The translations under genes and the position numbers were made by a program. A stretch of 7,252 nucleotides of DNA from Georgenia sp. Its GTDB lineage: Bacteria > Actinomycetota > Actinomycetes > Actinomycetales > Actinomycetaceae. Under the pieces are notes generated by a model that was not told where the DNA came from, searched no databases, and was given only the letters and a program-made list of their open reading frames with translations. Where the stretch lies: assembly GCA_027322565.1 (NCBI GenBank), contig DAHVRG010000296.1:1-7252 (forward strand). Reading direction: 5' to 3'. This document shows, one piece after another, positions 1 to 5,539 of this stretch (position 1 is the first letter of the stretch; every line of letters starts with the position of its first letter).

Positions 1-426
1 ACCGACGACGAGGGCGGTCCAGGTCGCCGCGACGACGAACGTCACCGCCCGCACCGGGAGGGCGATGAGCGACTCGAAGACGAGGTCGAGCCACCGGCGC
101 GGGTCGGTCATCACCTGCGCCAGGCCGGTGAGGCCGCGTCCGGCCGGCTTGAAGCGCGGCGGCTCGACCGGGACGCCCCAGGCCCGCAGGCGGTACCGGG
201 ACAGCCCGGCGAACCCGGAGGCGACGAGCAGCGTCAGCGGCAGCAGCGGCGCACCCACCCACACCACGAACGTCCCGACGGACGCCGCCGTGAGCCCCAC
301 GAGGAGCGGGAGGCTGAGCGCCGCGAGCGGCAGGCCGGGCAGGACGTAGACATAGTCGCGGCCGAGCCCGCGGAGCCGGCCGCGCAGGCGGTGGCCCCGG
401 GCAGCATGAGCGGTCGGGCGTTCCAT
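1..426 (-). CDS. Sensor histidine kinase, N-terminal sensor part (partial)
   Basis: This is the first 142 codons of a protein that continues beyond the left edge; translated from the minus strand it begins MERPTAHAARGHRLRGRLRG. It has hydrophobic segments at about residues 27-48, 50-76 and 118-142. Between them is a basic stretch and the signature 'MTDPRRWLDL' (106-115), which resembles the putative-sensor domain (PF13796 type) at the N-terminus of many actinobacterial histidine kinases. The kinase core (H-box, ATPase) lies outside the window, so the kinase call rests on this domain and on the divergent NarL-type regulator at 555. It should sense a signal in or at the membrane and phosphorylate that regulator. 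The ATG at 426 is preferred because a TANNNT box (TAGCGT) ends 7 bases upstream and no Shine-Dalgarno sequence is present, which suggests a leaderless mRNA. An alternative is a membrane protein carrying only the sensor domain. Confidence 0.75.
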   Translation of the reverse strand, partial: MERPTAHAARGHRLRGRLRGLGRDYVYVLPGLPLAALSLPLLVGLTAASVGTFVVWVGAPLLPLTLLVASGFAGLSRYRLRAWGVPVEPPRFKPAGRGLTGLAQVMTDPRRWLDLVFESLIALPVRAVTFVVAATWTALVVG

Positions 427-433
427 GACCGGC

Positions 434-439
434 ACGCTA
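434..439 (-). promoter_or_regulatory. -10 box of the kinase promoter, likely leaderless
   Basis: On the minus strand TAGCGT matches TANNNT and is separated by 7 bases from the ATG at 426, which places the transcription start at or next to the start codon. A GTGACG hexamer (461-466) lies 21 bases upstream. That spacer is too long for an ordinary -35 and is shared with the hydrolase promoter, so it may belong to the activator site. Confidence 0.55.
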
Positions 440-458
440 CGGTCACCGCGTTCTGTGT

Positions 459-478
459 CGCGTCACTCCGGAGAGCGA
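459..478 (-). promoter_or_regulatory. Proximal conserved block upstream of the kinase
   Basis: In the direction of the kinase gene this reads TCGCTCTCCGGAGTGACGCG. It matches the block in front of the hydrolase (1275-1294) at 18 of 20 positions, and the block in front of the desaturase (5494-5513) is also similar. It contains the small palindrome CTCCGGAG, centred about 44.5 bases before the start codon, and ends 32 bases before it. It is likely a second, weaker regulator site or part of the activated promoter. The role is inferred from conservation and position. Confidence 0.6.
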
Positions 479-486
479 GTTCCGGC

Positions 487-503
487 CCCCTACCCGGGAG
501 GGA
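487..503. promoter_or_regulatory. Palindromic operator between kinase and regulator genes
   Basis: CCCCCTACCCGGGAGGG is one of three copies of a palindrome (core TACCSSGGTA) found in the window; the 13-mer CCCCCTACCCGGG is identical to the copy in front of the desaturase. Its centre (496.5) lies 70.5 bases before the kinase ATG and 58.5 bases before the regulator ATG, so one site could serve both divergent promoters. It is probably the binding site of the local NarL-type regulator, giving autoregulation. The right half is degenerate. Confidence 0.6.
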
Positions 504-542
504 TCGGCGCCGTCGCACCGACCCGCCACGACCGCGGACCGT

Positions 543-548
543 TAGGTT
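543..548 (+). promoter_or_regulatory. -10 box of the response regulator promoter
   Basis: TAGGTT fits TANNNT and is followed by 6 bases and then the ATG at 555, the spacing expected for a leaderless transcript. No convincing Shine-Dalgarno or -35 sequence is visible. This decides the start in favour of ATG 555 over the in-frame GTG at 549, which would lie between the -10 box and the transcription start. Confidence 0.5.
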
Positions 549-554
549 GTGGCC

Positions 555-1247
555 ATGCTCCCGCACCCCACCACCGCCGGGGAGAGACCGGTCCGTGTGC
601 TCGTCGTCGACGACCAGTCGATGATCCGGGCGGGTTTCGCCGCGCTCCTGGACGCCCAGCCGGACCTCACCGTCGTCGGCACGGCGGAGGACGGTCTCGG
701 CATCACCGAGGTGGTCCGCCGCACCCAGCCCGACGTCGTCCTCATGGACGTCCGCATGCCGAAGGTCAACGGGCTGGACGCCACCCGCGCCGTCCTCCAG
801 GCGCCGGGCGAGCCGCCGCGCGTCATCATCCTCACGACGTTCGACGCCGACGAGTACGTCTTCGCGGCGCTGCGTGCGGGCGCGAGCGGGTTCCTCCTCA
901 AGGACTCCCCACCGGAGGAGCTCGTCCACGCCGTGCGGGTGGTGGCGGGCGGCGATGCGCTCCTGTCCCCCCGGGTCACCCGCTCGCTCATCGCGGACTA
1001 CGCAGCCCGGCCGCCCGAGGCCCCGCGCGGGGACCACTCCCTGTCGCCGCTGACCGAGCGCGAGCTCGACGTCATGCGCCTCGTGGCCCGCGGCCACTCC
1101 AACAGCGAGATCGCCCAGGAGCTCTACGTCGCGGAGCAGACGGTCAAGACCCACGTCAGCCGCATCCTGGGCAAGCTCGGGCTGCGGGACCGCACCCAGG
1201 TGGTCATCGCCGCCTACGAGAGCGGGCTCGTGCGGCCGCAGAGCTGA
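555..1247 (+). CDS. NarL/FixJ-family response regulator
   Basis: This 230-residue protein has a receiver domain (about 13-132) and a LuxR-type helix-turn-helix (about 162-225), the usual length and layout of the NarL family. Visible receiver residues are the acidic pair D19-D20, the phospho-acceptor D65 in VVLMDVRMP, T94/T95 and K116 in FLLKD. The DNA-binding domain carries the family pattern LTERELDVMRLVARGHSNSEIA, followed by the recognition helix around EQTVKTHVSRIL. It is a cytoplasmic transcription factor, presumably phosphorylated by the divergently encoded kinase at 1-426. Palindromes before the kinase, the hydrolase operon and the desaturase are its likely targets; one of them starts 4 bases after its stop codon. 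The start at 555 is chosen because TAGGTT lies 6 bases upstream; GTG 549 is an alternative. The family assignment is secure, the targets are inferred. Confidence 0.95.
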   Translation: MLPHPTTAGERPVRVLVVDDQSMIRAGFAALLDAQPDLTVVGTAEDGLGITEVVRRTQPDVVLMDVRMPKVNGLDATRAVLQAPGEPPRVIILTTFDADEYVFAALRAGASGFLLKDSPPEELVHAVRVVAGGDALLSPRVTRSLIADYAARPPEAPRGDHSLSPLTERELDVMRLVARGHSNSEIAQELYVAEQTVKTHVSRILGKLGLRDRTQVVIAAYESGLVRPQS

Positions 1248-1250
1248 GGG

Positions 1251-1268
1251 CCGTACCCCGGTAGGGGG
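1251..1268. promoter_or_regulatory. Palindromic operator before the hydrolase-ABC operon
   Basis: CCGTACCCCGGTAGGGGG; in the orientation of the hydrolase gene it matches the desaturase operator at 18 of 20 positions over CCRTACCSSGGTAGGGGGTG. Its centre (1258.5) is 69.5 bases before the hydrolase ATG. It lies just after the regulator stop codon (1245-1247), so the operon probably has its own regulated promoter, in addition to any read-through from the regulator gene. Confidence 0.65.
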
Positions 1269-1274
1269 TGAGAA

Positions 1275-1294
1275 TCGCTCCCCGGTGTGACGCG
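1275..1294 (+). promoter_or_regulatory. Proximal conserved block before the hydrolase
   Basis: TCGCTCCCCGGTGTGACGCG matches the kinase block at 18 of 20 positions and the desaturase block at 15 of 20. It begins 16.5 bases from the palindrome centre, exactly as at the desaturase, and ends 33 bases before the ATG. Its CTCCCCGGTG part is centred about 45 bases before the start. It is likely a second regulator site abutting the RNA polymerase contact region. Confidence 0.6.
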
Positions 1295-1313
1295 GCAGCA
1301 GACTGCCGCTCCC

Positions 1314-1319
1314 TACCGT
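1314..1319 (+). promoter_or_regulatory. -10 box of the hydrolase-ABC operon promoter
   Basis: TACCGT (TANNNT) is followed by 8 bases and then ATG 1328, and no Shine-Dalgarno sequence lies between. The sequence CCGGTCATG at the start codon is identical to that of the kinase gene. This supports leaderless initiation at 1328 rather than the upstream in-frame GTG at 1268, which lies inside the operator region. Confidence 0.55.
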
Positions 1320-1327
1320 CCCCGGTC

Positions 1328-2161
1328 ATGAGCACCGCATTGACCGCCGCACCACCGCTTCCCGCCCCCGCCTACCCCGCACCGCTCCGGTACGAGCTGC
1401 GCGAGGTCGACGGCCGCTGTCTCCTCGCCGCCGACCCCCCGGGCGGCGCGCGCATCGTCGAGGCCCTCGGCGAGGTCGCCACCGCCGACCACATCGCCGT
1501 TCTCGTGCCCGGGGCCGGACACGACCAGGAGAGCTACCTCCGACGCGACGGCCCCGGGAGCCTGCGCGGGACCGGCCTGCGAGTGCTGCGGACCATGCAG
1601 CAGCTCGCGCCCCGCAGCGCGGTCGCCGTCGTGCTCTGGGTGGGGTACCACACGCCGCCCGGGCTGTTCGCCGCGGCGTCCATCCTCCCCGCGCAGGCCG
1701 GTGCCGCGGACCTGGCCCGCCTCACCCACTTCCTCCCGCAGGCTGCGCACGTCACCCTCGTCGGCCACAGCTACGGCTCCACCGTCAGCGGCCTCGCGCT
1801 CGCCGCCTCCCGCGCCGCAGACTGCGTTGCCCTCGGCAGCCCGGGCATGGGTGTCCGGAGCCGCGCGGAGCTCGGGACGGGCGCGCACCTGTGGGCGGCG
1901 CAGGCGGACTCCGACTGGATCCGCTTCTTCCCGCGCACCCGGCTCGGTCCCTACGGGCTCGGGCGCGCACCACTGCATCCCGCGATCGGGGCGACCCGCG
2001 TCTCCGCGGGTACCGTCGTCGGCCACACGAGCTACTACGACCCGGGCAGCGAGTCGCTCCGCAACGTCGCCCGCATCGCGGTAGGCCGCTACGACGAGGT
2101 CACCTCGGCCGGCACTGTCCCGGCGGCTCCCGTCGAGCTCGAGGAGCGGGTCGCAGCATGA
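1328..2161 (+). CDS. Alpha/beta hydrolase of the DUF1023 type
   Basis: The 277-residue protein shows an alpha/beta-hydrolase fold of the DUF1023 (PF06259-like) group. VLVPGAGHDQ (58-67) fits the oxyanion-hole region, VVLWVGYHTPPG (101-112) is a family hallmark, and GHSYG (146-150) is the nucleophile elbow with Ser148. LGSPGMGV follows at 169-176, and VGHTSYYDPG (231-240) supplies the probable catalytic His233; Asp194 or Asp196 is a candidate acid. No signal peptide or membrane segment is visible, and the long N-terminal helical region of many DUF1023 proteins is absent, so it is probably a cytoplasmic esterase or lipase-like enzyme with unknown substrate. It is the first gene of an operon: its TGA overlaps the ATG of the ABC ATPase. 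Operator, conserved block and -10 box upstream suggest control by the neighbouring two-component system. The fold is secure; the reaction is not known. Confidence 0.88.
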   Translation: MSTALTAAPPLPAPAYPAPLRYELREVDGRCLLAADPPGGARIVEALGEVATADHIAVLVPGAGHDQESYLRRDGPGSLRGTGLRVLRTMQQLAPRSAVAVVLWVGYHTPPGLFAAASILPAQAGAADLARLTHFLPQAAHVTLVGHSYGSTVSGLALAASRAADCVALGSPGMGVRSRAELGTGAHLWAAQADSDWIRFFPRTRLGPYGLGRAPLHPAIGATRVSAGTVVGHTSYYDPGSESLRNVARIAVGRYDEVTSAGTVPAAPVELEERVAA

Positions 2162-3129
2162 GCACCGACCGTGGACCCGCCATCCTCGCCGAGGCGCTCA
2201 GCAAGCGGTACCGCGGGAGTGCCCCCGCCCTCGACGGCCTCGACCTCGAGGTCGCTGCGGGCACCGTGCACGGCCTGCTCGGCCCGAACGGGGCCGGGAA
2301 GACCACGGCGGTCCGTATCCTCGCCACGCTCCTGCGTCCTGACTCCGGCCAGGCTCGCGTAGCGGGCCGCGACGTCGTCACCTACCCGCGCGGCGTGCGG
2401 GCACGCATCGGCCTCGCCGGGCAGTACGCGGCCGTGGACGAGGTGCTCAGCGGACGGCAGAACCTGGAGATGTTCGCCCGGCTCCACCACCTGCGTGCCA
2501 CGGCGGCCAGGCGGCGGGCGGCGGAGCTGCTCGAGCGGTTCGCCCTCGAGGGGGCCGCGGACCGGCCGGTCCGCCAGTACTCCGGAGGCATGCGCCGCCG
2601 GCTCGACCTCGCGGTGAGCCTGCTCCGCAGCCCTCGCGTGCTCTTCCTCGACGAGCCGACCACCGGCCTGGACCCGCGGAGCCGCAACCGCGTCTGGGAC
2701 GCCGTCCGTGAGCTTGCCGCCACCGGCACCACAGTGCTGCTCACCACCCAGTACCTCGAGGAGGCCGACCGCCTGTGCGCGCGGATCTCGCTCGTCGACG
2801 CGGGGCGGGTCATCGCCGAGGGCACACCGGCAGCGCTCAAGTCGCGGGTCGGGCAGAGCCGGGTGGAGGTCACCGTGCCCGAGCGCTGGGACGTCACGAC
2901 GACGGCGGCGACGATCGCCCGCGCCCTCGACGCCGTCGCCCAGGTCGACCCGGCGACGCGCCGGGTCGCGGTCCCCGTACGGGACGGGAAGCGGACCCTC
3001 GTCCGGCTCGCCCACGCGGTCGACCGTGCCGGCCTCCGGACCGAGGACATCGCACTGCGCCGCCCCGACCTCGACGAGGTCTTCCTGCACCTGACCGAGA
3101 CCGCACCAACGGGAGGACGATCCCGATGA
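2158..3129 (+). CDS. ABC transporter ATP-binding protein, DrrA-like
   Basis: This 323-residue ATPase is the cytoplasmic motor of an ABC-2 exporter. Motifs in order are Walker A GPNGAGKTT (42-50), Q-loop Q89, the signature YSGGM (141-145), Walker B VLFLDEP (161-167) and the D-loop TGLDPRSR. The switch position is Gln198 in TTQYLEEAD instead of His, which is normal for daunorubicin-resistance (DrrA) type ATPases. The C-terminal extension (about 230-315), ending in RRPDLDEVFLHLT, is also typical of that subfamily. The start overlaps the hydrolase stop as ATGA, with GAGGAG at 2141-2146 upstream; the stop overlaps the permease start in the same way, so the three genes are translationally coupled. 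The substrate cannot be read from sequence: DrrA relatives export drugs, lipids and glycolipids. Given the desaturase and the shared operator, a membrane or envelope substrate, or an envelope-active antibiotic, is an inference. Confidence 0.95.
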   Translation: MSTDRGPAILAEALSKRYRGSAPALDGLDLEVAAGTVHGLLGPNGAGKTTAVRILATLLRPDSGQARVAGRDVVTYPRGVRARIGLAGQYAAVDEVLSGRQNLEMFARLHHLRATAARRRAAELLERFALEGAADRPVRQYSGGMRRRLDLAVSLLRSPRVLFLDEPTTGLDPRSRNRVWDAVRELAATGTTVLLTTQYLEEADRLCARISLVDAGRVIAEGTPAALKSRVGQSRVEVTVPERWDVTTTAATIARALDAVAQVDPATRRVAVPVRDGKRTLVRLAHAVDRAGLRTEDIALRRPDLDEVFLHLTETAPTGGRSR

Positions 3130-3950
3130 GCACCACCCACCCGACCGCCGTGTCACGGGCGGCCTGGGCCACCCTCGACACGTGGGTGGTGGCCCGCCGC
3201 CACCTCCTCCGCCTGACCCGCCGGCCCGACGAGCTGCTCGGTACCCTCCTCATCCCCGTCATGGCCATCGTCATGTTCGGGCTGGTCTTCGGTGACGCCC
3301 TCGGGGCTGCCATGGCCGTGCCCTCGGACGCGTACCGCCAGTTCCTGCTGCCGGGTGTCCTCGCCCTCACCATGGCGTTCGGGATCGGCAGCACGACCAT
3401 CGCCGTCGCCGCGGATGTCCAGGACGGCGTCCTGGACCGGATGCGGTCCCTGCCCGCGCCGTCAGGGACGTTGCTCGCCGGACGGTCGCTGGCCGACCTC
3501 GCCACCGCCGTCGTGGAGCTCGGCATCCTCACCGCACTCGGGACCGCCCTCGGGTGGGGGTGGCACGGCGGCCCCGCCGCCGTGGCGGCCGGGGTCGGGC
3601 TGCTGCTCCTGCTCCGCCTGGCGTTCTCCTGGCTCGGCATCGTCCTCGGCCTGCTCGTCAGCGGGCCGGAGGCGGCGATGAAGTACTTCGCGCTCGTCTT
3701 CCCCCTCGCACTGGTCGCCGACACCGTCGTGCCCACCCACCTCATGCCCGGCTGGCTGAGCGGCCCGGCCGAGTGGAACCCCCTGTCCGTCACGGCCGTC
3801 GCGGTCCGGGAGCTGTTCGGTGGACTCTCCGGCCCCGCCGGCTCGTGGGCCGCCGAGCACGCGCTCGTCCTCGCGGTGGGCTGGCCGCTCGCCATCACGG
3901 CCGTCTGTGCGCCGGTGGCGCTGGCCCGGCTCCGCAGGATGGGGCGCTGA
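3126..3950 (+). CDS. ABC-2 type permease, DrrB-like
   Basis: The 274-residue membrane protein is the partner of the DrrA-like ATPase. About six hydrophobic segments are visible, near residues 38-57, 75-97, 122-145, 150-178, 186-204 and 245-267. Family landmarks are FLLPGVLALTMAFG (73-86) and the cytoplasmic-loop sequence DGVLDRMRSLP (100-110), both typical of the ABC-2/DrrB group, and the WNPLS motif (217-221) before the last part. Its ATG overlaps the ATPase TGA (ATGA), and GGGAGGA at 3111-3117 is a good ribosome binding site 8 bases upstream. The two proteins should form an exporter, two ATPases with two permeases, in the cytoplasmic membrane. The operon appears to end here, because an inverted repeat and a separately started Nudix gene follow. 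Confidence 0.93.
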   Translation: MSTTHPTAVSRAAWATLDTWVVARRHLLRLTRRPDELLGTLLIPVMAIVMFGLVFGDALGAAMAVPSDAYRQFLLPGVLALTMAFGIGSTTIAVAADVQDGVLDRMRSLPAPSGTLLAGRSLADLATAVVELGILTALGTALGWGWHGGPAAVAAGVGLLLLLRLAFSWLGIVLGLLVSGPEAAMKYFALVFPLALVADTVVPTHLMPGWLSGPAEWNPLSVTAVAVRELFGGLSGPAGSWAAEHALVLAVGWPLAITAVCAPVALARLRRMGR

Positions 3951-3956
3951 CCCGCC

Positions 3957-3974
3957 GGCCGTACCGGTCCGGCC
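3957..3974. repeat. Near-perfect palindrome after the ABC operon
   Basis: GGCCGTACCGGTCCGGCC is an 18-base inverted repeat with one mismatched pair, starting 7 bases after the permease stop codon. It could form a short GC stem and act as a weak terminator, or be a protein site. It shares TACCGGT with the operator family but lacks the 10-base core spacing. No T-run follows. Confidence 0.35.
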
Positions 3975-3992
3975 CGCCCCGCCGTCACCTGG

Positions 3993-3998
3993 CAGGAT
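3993..3998 (+). promoter_or_regulatory. Possible -10 box or ribosome binding site of the Nudix gene
   Basis: CAGGAT lies 7 bases before ATG 4006. It can be read as a weak -10 (TANNNT with C at position 1) of a leaderless transcript, as in the other promoters here, or as the Shine-Dalgarno AGGA (3994-3997) 8 bases before the start. The sequence does not decide between them. The palindromic operator is absent. Confidence 0.3.
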
Positions 3999-4005
3999 CC
4001 GGACC

Positions 4006-4458
4006 ATGCGCGACGTCATCACCATCGCGGCGCTCGTCATCCGCAACGACCACGGCCAGGTGCTCACGGTTCGCAAGCGGGGCACGCACCGCTTCATGCT
4101 GCCGGGCGGCAAACCCGAGGCCGGCGAGTCGCCGGACCGCGCCGTCGTGCGGGAGGTCGCCGAGGAGCTCGGCGTCCACCTCGACCCCGCCGGCCTCACC
4201 CTTCTCGGCGTCCACACCGCACCGGCCGCCAACGAGCCGGGCCACACCGTCCACGCGACCGTCTACACCCACCCGTACGTCGCCGTCACGGAGCCGCGGG
4301 CGGAGATCGAGACGCTGCGCTGGACCGACCCCACCGCCCCGCCGGACGACGTCGCCCCGCTCCTGCGGACCGTCGTCTTCCCGGCGCTCAGCGCGGCCGG
4401 TACCGCGCGACGACGGGGCACTGGAAGGGGTCGGCCTCGCCGAGGCCCACGCGGTTGA
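4006..4458 (+). CDS. Nudix hydrolase (MutT-like)
   Basis: This 150-residue protein has a complete Nudix box: G35, E41, then R49-E50-V-A-E53-E54-L-G56-V57, matching GX5EX7REUXEEXGU, with metal ligands in the REVAEE helix. The start ITIAALVIRNDHGQVLTVRK is the usual first strands. Such enzymes cleave nucleoside diphosphates linked to another moiety (for example damaged dNTPs or nucleotide sugars) in the cytoplasm; the substrate is unknown here. The domain seems to end near residue 130 (VVFPALSA). The last 20 residues, AGTARRRGTGRGRPRRGPRG, are Arg/Gly-rich and mostly encoded antisense to the 3' end of the convergent desaturase. They look like a read-through tail, not a folded part. The gene has its own start 55 bases after the permease stop and lacks the shared operator, so it is probably not part of the regulon. 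Confidence 0.9.
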   Translation: MRDVITIAALVIRNDHGQVLTVRKRGTHRFMLPGGKPEAGESPDRAVVREVAEELGVHLDPAGLTLLGVHTAPAANEPGHTVHATVYTHPYVAVTEPRAEIETLRWTDPTAPPDDVAPLLRTVVFPALSAAGTARRRGTGRGRPRRGPRG

Positions 4459-5461
4459 GGTACCGCACGACGATCCCGTAGGCCTCGACGAGCCCCGTCT
4501 CGGTGTACGGGATACCCCGCTCGGCGCAGAACTCGCGCACCAGGGGCCGGGCATGGCGCAGGTTGACGCTGGGCATGCGGGGGAACAGATGGTGCTCGAT
4601 CTGGTGGTTGAGGCCTCCCATCGCCCAGGTGGTCACCCGTCCGCCGCGGGTGTTGCGGGAGGTGAGGACCTGACGGCGGAGGAAGTCGACCGTCTCGCGC
4701 TCGCCGATCAGTGGCATGCCCTTGTGGTTGGGCGCGAACGTGGCACCCAGGTACACCCCGAAGACCACGAGCTGGACCGCGAGGAAGCCAGCCGCGAGCG
4801 CAGGGCCGAGAACGGTGACGAGCAGTGCGGGGAAGCCGAGCAGCCGCACGGCCAGCAGCACCGCCTCCAGCGTGCGGCCGGGCAGGTCACGCCCGCCGGC
4901 GACCGTCCGCACCGCGCTGACGTGGAGGCTGAGCCCCTCCAGCGTGAGCATGGGGAAGAACAGCCACCCCTGGCGCCGGGTCACCCAGCCCAGGGCGCCG
5001 GTGCGCGCGGGGACGTCGGTGGGGTCGAACACGAGCGCGCCCGTGGCGATGTCCCCGTCCTTGCCGAGCGTGTTCGGGTGCGCGTGGTGCCTGCCGTGCT
5101 TACGCGTCCACCATCCGTGGCTCAGGCCGACGACGAGGTTGGCGACGACCCGGGAGAGCTGCTCGTTGCGCCTTCCCGAGGTGAAGACCTGCTGGTGCGC
5201 GGCGTCGTGGCCGAGGAAGGCCGCCTGGGTGAACAGCACCCCGACAAGGGCCGCGACGGCGAGCTGCCACGGCGTCCGTCCCAGGGAGAGCAGGAGCGCA
5301 CCCGCCCCCGCGCAGCCGGCGGCGAGGACTGCCGCGCGCGCGGCGTACCATCCGGGCCTGCGGGCCATGAGCCCGGCGGCCTTGACGCGCCTGGAGAGCT
5401 CCAGGAAGTCGTTGACGGGACGTTGGCGGGGCGGGCGCACTGTCGGCGACGGTGTGGACAT
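4388..5461 (-). CDS. Membrane fatty acid desaturase
   Basis: The 357-residue protein belongs to the membrane-bound di-iron desaturases (PF00487 type). The three histidine boxes are present: HDAAH (85-89), HGRHH (122-126) and HQIEHH (286-291). The Gln in the third box (QIEHH), as in acyl-CoA or acyl-lipid front-end desaturases, resembles actinobacterial DesA3-like enzymes. Hydrophobic segments lie near 43-60, 66-82, 165-181, 198-219 and 222-243. It should insert a cis double bond into membrane acyl chains using O2 and electrons from a reductase not encoded in this window; there is no fused cytochrome b5 domain. ATG 5461 has TACGGT 7 bases upstream and no Shine-Dalgarno sequence, which suggests a leaderless mRNA. 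Operator and conserved block upstream match those of the kinase and the hydrolase operon. Its last 71 bases overlap the Nudix gene tail to tail. Regiospecificity cannot be read from sequence. Confidence 0.94.
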   Translation of the reverse strand: MSTPSPTVRPPRQRPVNDFLELSRRVKAAGLMARRPGWYAARAAVLAAGCAGAGALLLSLGRTPWQLAVAALVGVLFTQAAFLGHDAAHQQVFTSGRRNEQLSRVVANLVVGLSHGWWTRKHGRHHAHPNTLGKDGDIATGALVFDPTDVPARTGALGWVTRRQGWLFFPMLTLEGLSLHVSAVRTVAGGRDLPGRTLEAVLLAVRLLGFPALLVTVLGPALAAGFLAVQLVVFGVYLGATFAPNHKGMPLIGERETVDFLRRQVLTSRNTRGGRVTTWAMGGLNHQIEHHLFPRMPSVNLRHARPLVREFCAERGIPYTETGLVEAYGIVVRYLNRVGLGEADPFQCPVVARYRPR

Positions 5462-5468
5462 GGCGGGG

Positions 5469-5474
5469 ACCGTA
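5469..5474 (-). promoter_or_regulatory. -10 box of the desaturase promoter, likely leaderless
   Basis: On the minus strand TACGGT (TANNNT) is followed by 7 bases and then ATG 5461. GGGACG at 5496-5501 lies 21 bases upstream, the counterpart of GTGACG at the kinase and hydrolase promoters. No Shine-Dalgarno sequence is present. Confidence 0.55.
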
Positions 5475-5493
5475 CGGACCGGGGCGTGACCCG

Positions 5494-5513
5494 GGCGTCC
5501 CTCTGCGGAGCGA
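5494..5513 (-). promoter_or_regulatory. Proximal conserved block before the desaturase
   Basis: In gene direction TCGCTCCGCAGAGGGACGCC matches the hydrolase block at 15 of 20 positions. It starts 16.5 bases from the palindrome centre and ends 32 bases before the ATG, spacing that agrees with the other two promoters to within two bases. Likely a second regulator contact next to the promoter. Confidence 0.55.
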
Positions 5514-5519
5514 CCGTCA

Positions 5520-5539
5520 CCCCCTACCCGGGTATGGGG
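5520..5539. promoter_or_regulatory. Palindromic operator before the desaturase
   Basis: CCCCCTACCCGGGTATGGGG is the most symmetrical of the three copies: only one base pair breaks the symmetry. Its centre (5529.5) is 68.5 bases before the desaturase ATG. With the other two copies it links desaturase expression to the two-component system encoded about 4 kb away. Confidence 0.65.

Noticed and set aside
234..1154. A 306-codon minus-strand frame across the kinase-regulator gap
   Set aside because: It is antisense to the response regulator and out of frame with the kinase sensor domain; no domain is recognisable.
1268..1327. N-terminal extension of the hydrolase from GTG 1268
   Set aside because: The extension would overlap the operator and promoter elements and reads as non-protein sequence (MRIAPRCDAAADCRSLPSPV); the TANNNT box 8 bases before ATG 1328 supports the shorter form.
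2089..3156. A 355-codon minus-strand frame
   Set aside because: It lies antisense to the ABC ATPase, which has every expected motif, and its composition is unlike a folded protein.
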